Both the position numbers and the translations under genes were made by a program. From Clostridia bacterium (GTDB lineage: Bacteria > Bacillota > Clostridia > Christensenellales > CAG-138), in the NCBI GenBank assembly GCA_017619735.1, contig JAFZRT010000041.1:1-33601 (forward strand): 33,601 nt of DNA, read 5' to 3'. This document shows, one piece after another, positions 7,210-14,656 of the stretch. The notes below the pieces were generated by a model. That model was not told the origin of the DNA. It was given only the letters and a program-made list of their open reading frames with translations, and did not search any database. Numbering within the stretch: the stretch's first letter is position 1; every line of letters begins with the position of its first letter.

Positions 7210-7766
7210 TCGTCCGCTCCTTCATAGGTCGCATAGGTCAGGTAGGAATCGCCGTATTTCTTCGCCTTTCTGGCGTCGAATCCGGCCGGGAATACCGGCG
7301 GGTTGGAGTTCGAATGCTCGCACACGAGGATGGCCCCGTCGTTCAGCAGGCCTTTTTCGGCGAGTATCGAGATCGCCCTTCTTTGAAGATCCGTCTCGTA
7401 AGGCGGATCCAGAAGCACGATATCGAAGCGCTCCCCCCTTTCGGCAAGGGCGCCGAGCAGGGATATCGCGTCGCCCATAACGACGCTTGCCCGATCCTCG
7501 AAGGCGAGCTTTTTGAGGTTGGCCTTCACGACCGATACCGCGTGCCTGTCCGCGTCGCAGAATGTGACGTGAGCGGCCCCGCGGGATATGGCCTCTATGC
7601 CCAATCCTCCGCTCCCCGCGAAGAGATCGAGCACATTCGCTCCTTCGAGATCGAACTGGAGCATGCCGAACATGGCTTCCTTGACCTTTGCCAGTGTCGG
7701 CCTCGTGTTCAGCCCCTTGGGGGCAAGTATCTCCCTGCCCTTAGCGGAGCCGGCAATTACGCGCAT
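7206..7766 (-). CDS. rsmD: 16S rRNA m2G966 methyltransferase RsmD
   Basis: From ATG 7766 the protein has 186 residues; AAGGAG lies 7 bases upstream, which favours this start over the in-frame TTG at 7772. MRVIAGSAKGREI opens the protein, the SAM-binding loop is LDLFAGSGGLGIEA (46-59), and the catalytic N6/N2-methyltransferase motif is DPPY (120-123). It methylates G966 of 16S rRNA. It begins the rsmD-coaD-coiled-coil unit behind the promoter at 7787-7815. Confidence 0.95.
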   Translation of the reverse strand: MRVIAGSAKGREILAPKGLNTRPTLAKVKEAMFGMLQFDLEGANVLDLFAGSGGLGIEAISRGAAHVTFCDADRHAVSVVKANLKKLAFEDRASVVMGDAISLLGALAERGERFDIVLLDPPYETDLQRRAISILAEKGLLNDGAILVCEHSNSNPPVFPAGFDARKAKKYGDSYLTYATYEGADE

Positions 7767-7786
7767 AGTCAAACTCCTTACTTTTT

Positions 7787-7815
7787 ATTTTATCACCGCA
7801 TGCGCTCCGATTCAA
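7787..7815 (-). promoter_or_regulatory. Promoter of rsmD-coaD
   Basis: On the minus strand TTGAAT (7810-7815) and TAAAAT (7787-7792) are separated by exactly 17 bases, about 20 bases before the rsmD start. The -35 falls in the right arm of a small inverted repeat (CGATTC/GAATCG, about 7808-7826). Confidence 0.65.
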
Positions 7816-7848
7816 TAGGCGAATCGAAAAATAATACAAAATATTGTG

Positions 7849-8430
7849 TTAGTGCACTATGGTAAACCCGGGTGTGACCACAACATCTACTGTTTTGTCG
7901 TTCTGCTCCACGGGCACTGAAGCGACGAGCTGGCAGTCGAATCCCACGGCTGCGGTAAAGCAGTCCGTCCTTGCAAGGAGGCGGTCGTAATAGCCGCCGC
8001 CCTGGCCGAGCCTCCTGCCCTTGTAATCAAAGCCGATCGCAGGGAGTATTATCGCGTCCAGCTCATCGGCCCCGATCTCCTCCGCGGTCTCGGTATCGGG
8101 CTCCAGTATCCCGTAAGCACCGACCTTGAAGCCGTTCTCCTCCGCGGGAACGAACAGCCGAAGGCCGCCGTTTTCCACGCAGAGCGGATAAGCTACGCGC
8201 ACGCCCTGCTCCTTCAAAAGCTCGTTCGCGGGAGCTATGTCGAGCTCGTACTTCATGGGCATATAGGAGAGTACGTACTTGGCGCCCGTGATCCTGTCGA
8301 GGCGCATGAGCTTTGCCGCGACGAGATCGGAGGCGAGCTTCCTTTCGGCCTCGCCTATCCCCCGCCTCTTCGCGCGGATCTCTTTCCTGAGCAGGGCTTT
8401 CGCCTCTGCGACGTCCAGATCAGAGTTCAT
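7849..8430 (-). CDS. 5-formyltetrahydrofolate cyclo-ligase
   Basis: The 193-residue protein matches the 5-FTHF cyclo-ligase (MTHFS, YgfA/YqgN) family, which uses ATP to convert 5-formyl-THF to 5,10-methenyl-THF. It has the N-terminal LRKEIRAKRR segment, LSYMPMKYELD, ILPAIGFDYKGRRLGQGGGY with the following YDR (about 128-151), and the C-terminal VDVVVTPGF. The ATG overlaps the end of the upstream amidohydrolase gene by 11 bases, with GGAG 11 to 14 bases before it. Confidence 0.93.
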   Translation of the reverse strand: MNSDLDVAEAKALLRKEIRAKRRGIGEAERKLASDLVAAKLMRLDRITGAKYVLSYMPMKYELDIAPANELLKEQGVRVAYPLCVENGGLRLFVPAEENGFKVGAYGILEPDTETAEEIGADELDAIILPAIGFDYKGRRLGQGGGYYDRLLARTDCFTAAVGFDCQLVASVPVEQNDKTVDVVVTPGFTIVH

Positions 8431-9592
8431 TATGGCAGATCTCTCCGTTGATAACGGTCATAACGCAGCGGGTGCGGGTCTCCAAGGGATCGCCGTTGAA
8501 TACGGCTATATCGGCGTCCTTGCCCGGGGTGACGCTGCCCACCCTGTCGTCGATGCCGACTATCTTCGCGGCGTTGATGGTGATGCACTTCAGCGCCTCG
8601 TACTCGGGAAGGCCTTCCCTGACGGCTATGCCCGCGCAGAGCGGCAGATACTGCTCCGGGATGACGGGATGGTCAGTCATCATGGCGAACTCGATGCCGT
8701 TCTCGTAGAGCTTTGCAGGAGCGGTGAAGCTCTGATTGCGTAGCTCGATCTTGCTCCTGTCGGAGAGCAGCGGCCCTATTATGATGCCCGCGCCCGTATC
8801 CTTGATGCCCTCCTTCAGAAGGTCGGGTATGAGATAACCCTCCGTGCAGTGATCGAGGGTGATCCTGATATTGTACTCCCTTGCTATGCGAAGGGCGGTC
8901 AGTATGTCGTCCGCGCGGTGCGCGTGGATCTTCAGCGGGAGCTCCCGGCGTATAACGGGAAGCATGGCCTCCATAGCGAGGTCCTTTTCGGGGAGCTTGG
9001 TCTTGTCGTCGCCCGCGTTCTCGATCTTTTTCTGATACTCGAGTGCCTTCGTGAGGGTCTTCCTCAGTATCGCGGCTGTCTGCATTCGGGTATAGATCAT
9101 CTTCTGGCTGTGGTAGACGCGCTTGGGATTCTCGCCGAAGGCGGCCTTCATGCCGACGGGGTACTTGAGTATCATATCCTCTACGTCCCTGCCGTGGGTC
9201 TTGACCGCAACGAATGTGCCTCCCACGACGTTCGCGCTGCCGGGGCCGGTGACGCATGTGGTCACGCCGCCGCGCATCGCCTCCTCAAAGCACCTGTCGA
9301 AGGGGTTGATCGCGTCTATCGCGCGCACCTCGGGCGTGGAGGGGTTCGACATCTCGTTGCCGTCCACTCCCTCAAAGCCCATGCCGTCCTCGAAGAGGCC
9401 GATATGGCAGTGCGCGTCGACAATGCCGGGAATGAGCGTCATGCCGGTAAGGTCGTATTCCTCCGCCCCGTCAAAGCTCAGACCGCGGCCGACGGCCTTG
9501 ATCTCGCGGCCCTCGACTGCGACGTCTCCGATGAATTCCTTTTCAAGGTCCTTGTCCATCGATACGATCTTTGCGTTTTTCAGAATGTACAT
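8420..9592 (-). CDS. Amidohydrolase (imidazolonepropionase-like metal-dependent hydrolase)
   Basis: The 390-residue protein is a cytoplasmic metal-dependent amidohydrolase. It has the N-terminal beta-sandwich, the metal-binding HxH in PGIVDAHCHIG (H61, H63), further candidate ligands in KIHAH (H223/H225) and TLDH (H248), the catalytic Asp in MMTDHP (D307), and the closing GSVTPGKDADIAVFNGDP typical of the family. The substrate cannot be read from the sequence; related clostridial proteins are annotated only as amidohydrolase. AAAGGAG precedes the ATG. It is translationally coupled to the folate enzyme downstream and follows birA-nnrD by 13 bases. Confidence 0.85.
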   Translation of the reverse strand: MYILKNAKIVSMDKDLEKEFIGDVAVEGREIKAVGRGLSFDGAEEYDLTGMTLIPGIVDAHCHIGLFEDGMGFEGVDGNEMSNPSTPEVRAIDAINPFDRCFEEAMRGGVTTCVTGPGSANVVGGTFVAVKTHGRDVEDMILKYPVGMKAAFGENPKRVYHSQKMIYTRMQTAAILRKTLTKALEYQKKIENAGDDKTKLPEKDLAMEAMLPVIRRELPLKIHAHRADDILTALRIAREYNIRITLDHCTEGYLIPDLLKEGIKDTGAGIIIGPLLSDRSKIELRNQSFTAPAKLYENGIEFAMMTDHPVIPEQYLPLCAGIAVREGLPEYEALKCITINAAKIVGIDDRVGSVTPGKDADIAVFNGDPLETRTRCVMTVINGEICHNEL

Positions 9593-9605
9593 GGTTATAT
9601 CTCCT

Positions 9606-11192
9606 TTAATTGATTTCCGATGAAACGATGTCGATTATATCGCCCGCGGCGACGAATCGGTTGTGCAGGAAGCCGAGCGCCTTTACGGCGGACACCCCCA
9701 GCAGATAGGATCCCAAACTCGCGGCGTCGAACGGCTTTGCGCCCTGCGCCGTCATGGAAGTTACGATACCCGTCAGCACGTCACCGCTGCCGCCCTTGGC
9801 AAGCGCGTTCGAGCCCCTGTCGTTATAGCGGATCTGGCCCTTGGCGGAGACGATTATGCTCACGGCGGATTTCAGCAGCACGCAGCAGCCGTGCTCCCGG
9901 GCAAAATCTATCGCGGTCGGAGTGAAGTTCTTTACCACTTCCTCCGTTTCACAGCCGACGAGCCGCGCCATCTCCGCGGGATGCGGAGTGATGACCGCGT
10001 CCTCATGCAAAAGGTCCAGAAGCTCCCTGTGTTTGGCCATGGTGTTGAGCGCGTCCGCGTCCAGCACGCATTTCTTCTTCGACAGGAGGACTTTTTCAAC
10101 GAGCGCGCGCGTCCTTTCGTTAACGCCCATGCCGCAGCCGACGCCTATCACGGAAGCCCATTCGATAAGCTCGTCCGCCTTCTCGTCGTCGGAGACGATC
10201 ATGGCCTCCGGAACGGCGCCGAACATGGGGACCGTCTCCTTCGGAACGAGGACCTTTGTGAGCCCCGCGCCTGCCCTGATGCAGGCCTTGGTGCACATGA
10301 GCGCCGCGCCGGGCATGTCCGGAGAGCCGACTATCAGCGCCGCTTTGCCGAAAGCGCCCTTGTTCGCCGCGGCGGGCCGTTTCGGGAGCAGCCTCCTTGC
10401 GAGATCGTCGGTCACGGCCGTCTGGTTACGTACGGAAACGTCCGCGGCATATATCAGCTCGGAAGGGCCGTCCTCGAACTTGACGATGAGCTGTCCGTTC
10501 GGGGCGAGCCTTTCGCCTATGCCGTATCTGATGCGCTCGCCGCTGCTGACAGCGACGTGCCTGCCGACGGAGATACATCCGTCGGCGAAATCCTTGAGGA
10601 AGGCCTCGGTATCCTTCATCATCACCCTGTACAGGACGTCGTATTCCTTGAGTATGGCGTTGACCGCGTCGAGCACGCGTATGTATTTGCCGTACTGGAG
10701 GAATATGCTCGTCGCGGGCTGAAGGAGATCGTCGGGCATGCTGGTCGCGTTGAGATTTACGCCGATGCCGATTATCGCAAACTTTTTATTTCCTATCCTC
10801 ACGACCTCCGACAGTATGCCGCAGACCTTTTCGAGGCGGTCGGCAGTCAGTACGTCGTTGGGCCATTTTATAGTAAGGTCGACCCTGTGCCCCGTGAGCT
10901 TCGTAAGCGCGTTTTTAACGGCAGCGGCGGCAACGAGGTTGAGTATGGGCATCTTGTCCATGCTGAGCTTGGTGCCCTGGACGATGCTCATGAGGACCGC
11001 GTCCTCCGTATTGATCCATTTGCGGTCGTTCCTGCCCCTGCCGGCGGTCTGCTCCCCCGCTACGTGGACGGTCTGATCCACGCTGGGGCCGATCATGTTG
11101 ATACATCTTCTCGCGACGGCGTTGGTGGAGTCGACGGAATCGTATGTGTAGACCGTAAAGGGAAAAAGCAGATACTTACTGTTCTCCATCAT
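9606..11192 (-). CDS. Fused biotin-protein ligase / ADP-dependent NAD(P)H-hydrate dehydratase
   Basis: A single 528-residue frame joins two enzymes. Residues about 10-255 are a BirA-type biotin ligase without the N-terminal DNA-binding domain: DSTN (21-24), AGRGRNDRKW (50-59), KWPNDV (109-114), GILSE (125-129), GIGVNLN (142-148) and the SH3-like C-domain. Residues about 260-528 are NnrD (YjeF C-terminal, ribokinase-like): GSPDMPGAA (289-297), DADALN (378-383), ITPHPAEM (401-408) and AKGGSGDVLTGI (465-476). NnrD repairs hydrated NAD(P)H; it is usually fused to the epimerase NnrE, which is absent here. The ATG overlaps the recX stop. No frame break is seen at the junction. Confidence 0.9.
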   Translation of the reverse strand: MMENSKYLLFPFTVYTYDSVDSTNAVARRCINMIGPSVDQTVHVAGEQTAGRGRNDRKWINTEDAVLMSIVQGTKLSMDKMPILNLVAAAAVKNALTKLTGHRVDLTIKWPNDVLTADRLEKVCGILSEVVRIGNKKFAIIGIGVNLNATSMPDDLLQPATSIFLQYGKYIRVLDAVNAILKEYDVLYRVMMKDTEAFLKDFADGCISVGRHVAVSSGERIRYGIGERLAPNGQLIVKFEDGPSELIYAADVSVRNQTAVTDDLARRLLPKRPAAANKGAFGKAALIVGSPDMPGAALMCTKACIRAGAGLTKVLVPKETVPMFGAVPEAMIVSDDEKADELIEWASVIGVGCGMGVNERTRALVEKVLLSKKKCVLDADALNTMAKHRELLDLLHEDAVITPHPAEMARLVGCETEEVVKNFTPTAIDFAREHGCCVLLKSAVSIIVSAKGQIRYNDRGSNALAKGGSGDVLTGIVTSMTAQGAKPFDAASLGSYLLGVSAVKALGFLHNRFVAAGDIIDIVSSEIN

Positions 11193-11668
11193 TCCTCCGG
11201 ATCGTTCATGGCCTTCATAATGGTCTCGTGAGAAAAGCCGCGCGTCCTCAGCCGCGAATAGATGCGTCTGCGCTTCTCCTCCCCGTCCTCCATGCCGCTG
11301 AACTGACGAGCGAATTTTTCCGCGATGCTGCGGGCGTTTTCAAGCTCCGTATCCTCGGGGACGGAGCCCAAAACGGATACTATTATTTCGTCGGGAACGA
11401 AATGCCCGCGCAGCTGTTCCGTCAGGCGGAACCTGCTGACCGGCTTGGAAGCGAGGCGGGATTCCACGAATGCCGCGGCGTATTTCTCGTCGTCGAGGAG
11501 CCCCGCGTCAGTCAGACGCTCTATGGTCTGCATGATCTCGCCCTCGGAATAATTGCCCTCGTCGAGCTTCAGTTCGACCTCGCGCACAGTCCTCGCCTTC
11601 GGGGTGAGGTACGAGAGCGCGGCGTCATAAGCGGATCTGCCGCCCTCTTTTTTCTCTTTCCTTGCCAT
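11189..11668 (-). CDS. recX: Regulatory protein RecX
   Basis: The 159-residue, helix-rich protein matches RecX, a modulator of RecA filaments: AYDAALSYLTPKARTVREVELKL near the start, ERLTDAGLLDDEKYAAAFVE (about 49-68), a GVRG-like segment, and the C-terminal RRIYSRLRTRGFSHETI. GAGG lies 5 bases before the ATG. Its stop overlaps the start of birA-nnrD. Confidence 0.9.
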   Translation of the reverse strand: MARKEKKEGGRSAYDAALSYLTPKARTVREVELKLDEGNYSEGEIMQTIERLTDAGLLDDEKYAAAFVESRLASKPVSRFRLTEQLRGHFVPDEIIVSVLGSVPEDTELENARSIAEKFARQFSGMEDGEEKRRRIYSRLRTRGFSHETIMKAMNDPEE

Positions 11669-11702
11669 ATCGACCTCGCAGTGTGTTTATGTATTGATTC
11701 TA

Positions 11703-13010
11703 TCATATCGTCGGCTCAAAAGCCATACCGTTTTTGGAAAAGTACGATATCGACGCGAGGTTCAGGAGGAGGCGCAAAAGCTCCCCTGCGAGCATTGCGG
11801 CGGCGTATCCCATAAGGCCGAGCACGGGAGCCAGCAGCGCCGTCAGCGCCGTCTGATACGCTTCCCCGAGCACTGCGAAAGCGAGCACTGTCCTCTGTCT
11901 CATGAGCCCGTTCAGAACGGCGACGGAGACGACTTGCAGGTATATGACGCACGCCTTTGCGGAGAGCAGTATGAACAGCGCCGCGTCCGGGCGCATGCCG
12001 AAAACCGAAGAGCAAAGCTCAGGGCCGAATAATGCGAGCATGCAGAATGACGCCGCTCCTCCGGCGGCAACGCAGGCGAACGCTTTTCGTATAATGCCCT
12101 TCGGATCCCCTCCGACTGAAACGGAATGGGATATCTCAGGCATTATCACGGCAGCTGCGGCGCCGGCAAACGCCATCGGCAGCATAGTCAAAGGGACGTA
12201 CACCGTATTGAGCGCTCCGATCCCCGCGAGCGCCGCCTCCCTCGCCATGCCCCGTCTTATCAGCAGGCCGGGAAGGAGCAGCGCTCCGACGGAGGCGAAC
12301 ACGGTCGACGACAGCGCGGTGAGCGATGCGGGGAATGCCGTTTTGACGAGTTTCACGGCATACGGCGCGCCGTGCGGTCTTTCGCATTTTCCGTACAGCT
12401 TCGCAAATGAGGCCGTAAGTATCCCCACGCTCACGAGCTCGCTTGCGGTCATGCCGAGTATTATGAGGAATACCGTCCCCGCATCCGTGTCGTGACCGAG
12501 TGTCCGCAAAAGCATTATCACGAGCAGGAACCTCACCCCCTGCTCGCACAGCTCCGAAGCCGCGCACTGCTTAACGTGCTTCGTGCCCATGTGGACGGAC
12601 TTTAGCACGTTCTCTATGCCGGTCATGAAGATACACAGCAGCATGAGCAGCAGATCCCTATCGGCGTCTTCGCAGCCCAGAGCGAGCAAGCATATGCGCT
12701 TCGGGAAAAGCGACACGGGCAGAGCCGCGGCGGCGAACAGCGCGAAATAGATATAAAGCGCCGATCGGAGCAGGGCTCTTATGCCGCTGCGCTCCGTCCT
12801 TGCGGCGATCGCGGAGACAGCGACGTTGAGGCCCGAAATGCAGAAAGAAACTATAATGCCGTATATCTGCATAATGAGCGAGTTGAGCCCCAGTGCCGAA
12901 GCGGGCGCCGACCGTGCGAGAGCGGCGCGGTAGAAGAACCCCATAAGCTGCAGTATCGCATTGGAGCAAAAAAGCATTGCCACTCTGTATGAGACGGAAG
13001 ATCTCCTCAT
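11703..13010 (-). CDS. SpoVB-like polysaccharide/lipid flippase (MOP superfamily)
   Basis: The 435-residue membrane protein has 12 or more hydrophobic segments and the features of the SpoVB/MurJ-like branch: an N-terminal segment with GFFYRAALAR, LGLNSLIMQIYGIIVSF, then VAVSAIAARTE, and a second half with FGPELCSSVFG. It probably flips lipid-linked precursors of cell wall or exopolysaccharide; spoVB homologues act in spore cortex formation. The start is uncertain because no ribosome binding site precedes ATG 13010; the ATG itself opens ATGAGGAG, and GTG or ATG codons 10 and 12 triplets further in are alternatives. Confidence 0.82.
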   Translation of the reverse strand: MRRSSVSYRVAMLFCSNAILQLMGFFYRAALARSAPASALGLNSLIMQIYGIIVSFCISGLNVAVSAIAARTERSGIRALLRSALYIYFALFAAAALPVSLFPKRICLLALGCEDADRDLLLMLLCIFMTGIENVLKSVHMGTKHVKQCAASELCEQGVRFLLVIMLLRTLGHDTDAGTVFLIILGMTASELVSVGILTASFAKLYGKCERPHGAPYAVKLVKTAFPASLTALSSTVFASVGALLLPGLLIRRGMAREAALAGIGALNTVYVPLTMLPMAFAGAAAAVIMPEISHSVSVGGDPKGIIRKAFACVAAGGAASFCMLALFGPELCSSVFGMRPDAALFILLSAKACVIYLQVVSVAVLNGLMRQRTVLAFAVLGEAYQTALTALLAPVLGLMGYAAAMLAGELLRLLLNLASISYFSKNGMAFEPTI

Positions 13011-13053
13011 ACAAGAATGATAATGCTTTTAACGATGCAATATGATGGACTGT

Positions 13054-13731
13054 TTATTTGCCGGCGGGCTTCAGTATCTTGTGCTGATACCAGAATGCGT
13101 CATCCTTCGTGAGGACGAGCACGTCGATGGCTCCGCCGCAGGTCTTGGGCTTCATCTCGAAGCGCTGGAGCTTTATCGTAACGTCGATCAGGAACTCCGC
13201 AAAGTCGATGGCGTCCTTCAGCGGCATGAGATCGTGATTGACGGGCGTCACGGGCTGGGAGTTCAGCAGATTGGTGATCGCCTGCTGTTCCCCGCTCCAC
13301 GAGGAGGCGTATCTCAGCCTGCCGTTGTCCATGTTGATCCGCTTGAGCTCCTTTGCCACGTCGTAGACGAAGGGCTCTTCCTCCTCATACCCGCAAACGA
13401 AGAAATGCACGTTCGGGAAATGCTTGTAGGCGTATGCCTGGAGCTTCTTCGCAACGTCGGTGACGGTATCCTTCTTTCCGACCTCCTCTATCTCGAATAT
13501 CCTGAGATAATCGGAAATGGTCTTGTTCTCGAGTATGGCCGTCCCGCACGAGGATATGCCCACCCTGACCTTGCTCAGAAGAAAGACCTTCTGCGCGTTG
13601 TCGGAGATGGAGAACATCCCGCCCTGCTGGGTCTTGCCGTCGGGCGTTTTGATCATGATATTGCCCGTCATGCGGCTGTCCGCCGCGATCACTATGCCCT
13701 CCGGGACATAGACTGCGCACATAATTGACAT
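13054..13731 (-). CDS. Stand-alone proteasome/HslV-like Ntn hydrolase
   Basis: The 225-residue protein begins MSIMCAVYVPEGIVIAADSR, which aligns without gaps with the proteasome beta/HslV start TTxVGV...DGVVLAADSR if Ser2 is placed at Thr1. Methionine aminopeptidase would expose Ser2. Asp18 matches the conserved Asp17, and the Lys in NAQKVFLLS matches Lys33 after an insertion of about 16 residues; VRVGISSCGTA follows as the GxxxxG strand. B. subtilis CodW (HslV) also uses an N-terminal Ser. AGGAGG lies 5 bases before this ATG, which supports the start. No HslU-type unfoldase gene is adjacent. A peptidase role is inferred; the substrate is unknown. Confidence 0.72.
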   Translation of the reverse strand: MSIMCAVYVPEGIVIAADSRMTGNIMIKTPDGKTQQGGMFSISDNAQKVFLLSKVRVGISSCGTAILENKTISDYLRIFEIEEVGKKDTVTDVAKKLQAYAYKHFPNVHFFVCGYEEEEPFVYDVAKELKRINMDNGRLRYASSWSGEQQAITNLLNSQPVTPVNHDLMPLKDAIDFAEFLIDVTIKLQRFEMKPKTCGGAIDVLVLTKDDAFWYQHKILKPAGK

Positions 13732-13746
13732 AAGTACCTCCTGTGA

Positions 13747-14655
13747 TCAGATGACCGCGCCGATGATGCCGGCGTCGTTGCCTGCCTGCGCCTTTATTAT
13801 GCTCCCGCACGAGCCGAAGAAACACTTGCCCGGGACCTTCCTGCGAAGCGGATCGAGCAGGAAATCGCCCGCCGCGGAAATGCCGCCGCCTATGACTATC
13901 ACCTGCGGATCGAGCACGTTGACAAACGACGCGACGGCGTCCGCAAGAGCGTCGGTGTACCCGTCGAACAGCTTCAATGCGAGCTCGTCGCCGTTTTCTG
14001 CGCAGTCGATCAGGAGCTTCGCGTCGACGAGAGCGCCTTCGCCCGCCAGCCGGGCTATCATACCTTCGCCGCCTTCCGCCGCTTTTTCGGCCATGCGCTT
14101 GAGGGCGGTGGCCGAGCACAGCGTCTCTATACAGCCCCTGTGTCCGCATCCGCAGAGCAGGCCGCCTCTGTCGAGCATGGCGTGGCCGAGCTCCGTGCCC
14201 CTGTCAAGGCCGCCGTGGAACAGCCTGCCCCCCAGTACGAGGCAGCCGCCGACGCCGGTGCCGAGCGTGAGCATAACGCCCGTCTCGACGCCCTTAAGCG
14301 CGCCCAACAGGAGCTCCGCCTCCGCGGCGGCGTCCGCGTCGTTCCTGACGATGACGCGCCGCGCATGGATGCGCGCCTCTATCATCTTCTTCAGAGGCAC
14401 GTTCCGAAGGCCGATGTTCCATGCGTCGATTATCCCGCCGTCCTTATCCACGGATCCTGGCACCGTGACGCCAACAGTATCGATATCGCAGTCGCCGCCC
14501 GCAAGCTCCGCGGCAACGGCGGCAATGAGCCCGCACATCGCCTCGGGGTCGGACTTTGGGGTAGGCCTTGCGGTCTTCCGCGTTATGACGTAGTTTTCAT
14601 CCACTACGCCCGCCTTTATGGTCGTCCCGCCTATATCGAATCCCAAAGACAGCAT
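13747..14655 (-). CDS. ROK-family sugar kinase (glucokinase-like)
   Basis: From ATG 14655 the protein has 302 residues; AAGGAG lies 10 bases upstream, whereas the in-frame GTG at 14664 would touch it. Motifs in order: LGFDIGGTTIKAG (4-16, ATP loop), RNDADAAAEAE with catalytic Asp (about 118-128), LGTGVGG, ELGHAMLD, and the ROK zinc motif CGCGHRGCIE. It phosphorylates glucose or a related sugar with ATP. It begins one base past the uvrC stop, so it is translationally coupled to it. Confidence 0.9.
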   Translation of the reverse strand: MLSLGFDIGGTTIKAGVVDENYVITRKTARPTPKSDPEAMCGLIAAVAAELAGGDCDIDTVGVTVPGSVDKDGGIIDAWNIGLRNVPLKKMIEARIHARRVIVRNDADAAAEAELLLGALKGVETGVMLTLGTGVGGCLVLGGRLFHGGLDRGTELGHAMLDRGGLLCGCGHRGCIETLCSATALKRMAEKAAEGGEGMIARLAGEGALVDAKLLIDCAENGDELALKLFDGYTDALADAVASFVNVLDPQVIVIGGGISAAGDFLLDPLRRKVPGKCFFGSCGSIIKAQAGNDAGIIGAVI

Positions 14656-14656
14656 A

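Noticed and set aside
9663..11231. Plus-strand open frame of 522 codons opposite birA-nnrD
   Set aside because: It is the antisense of a clear fusion enzyme; composition is rich in Arg/Val/Gly without any recognisable motif.
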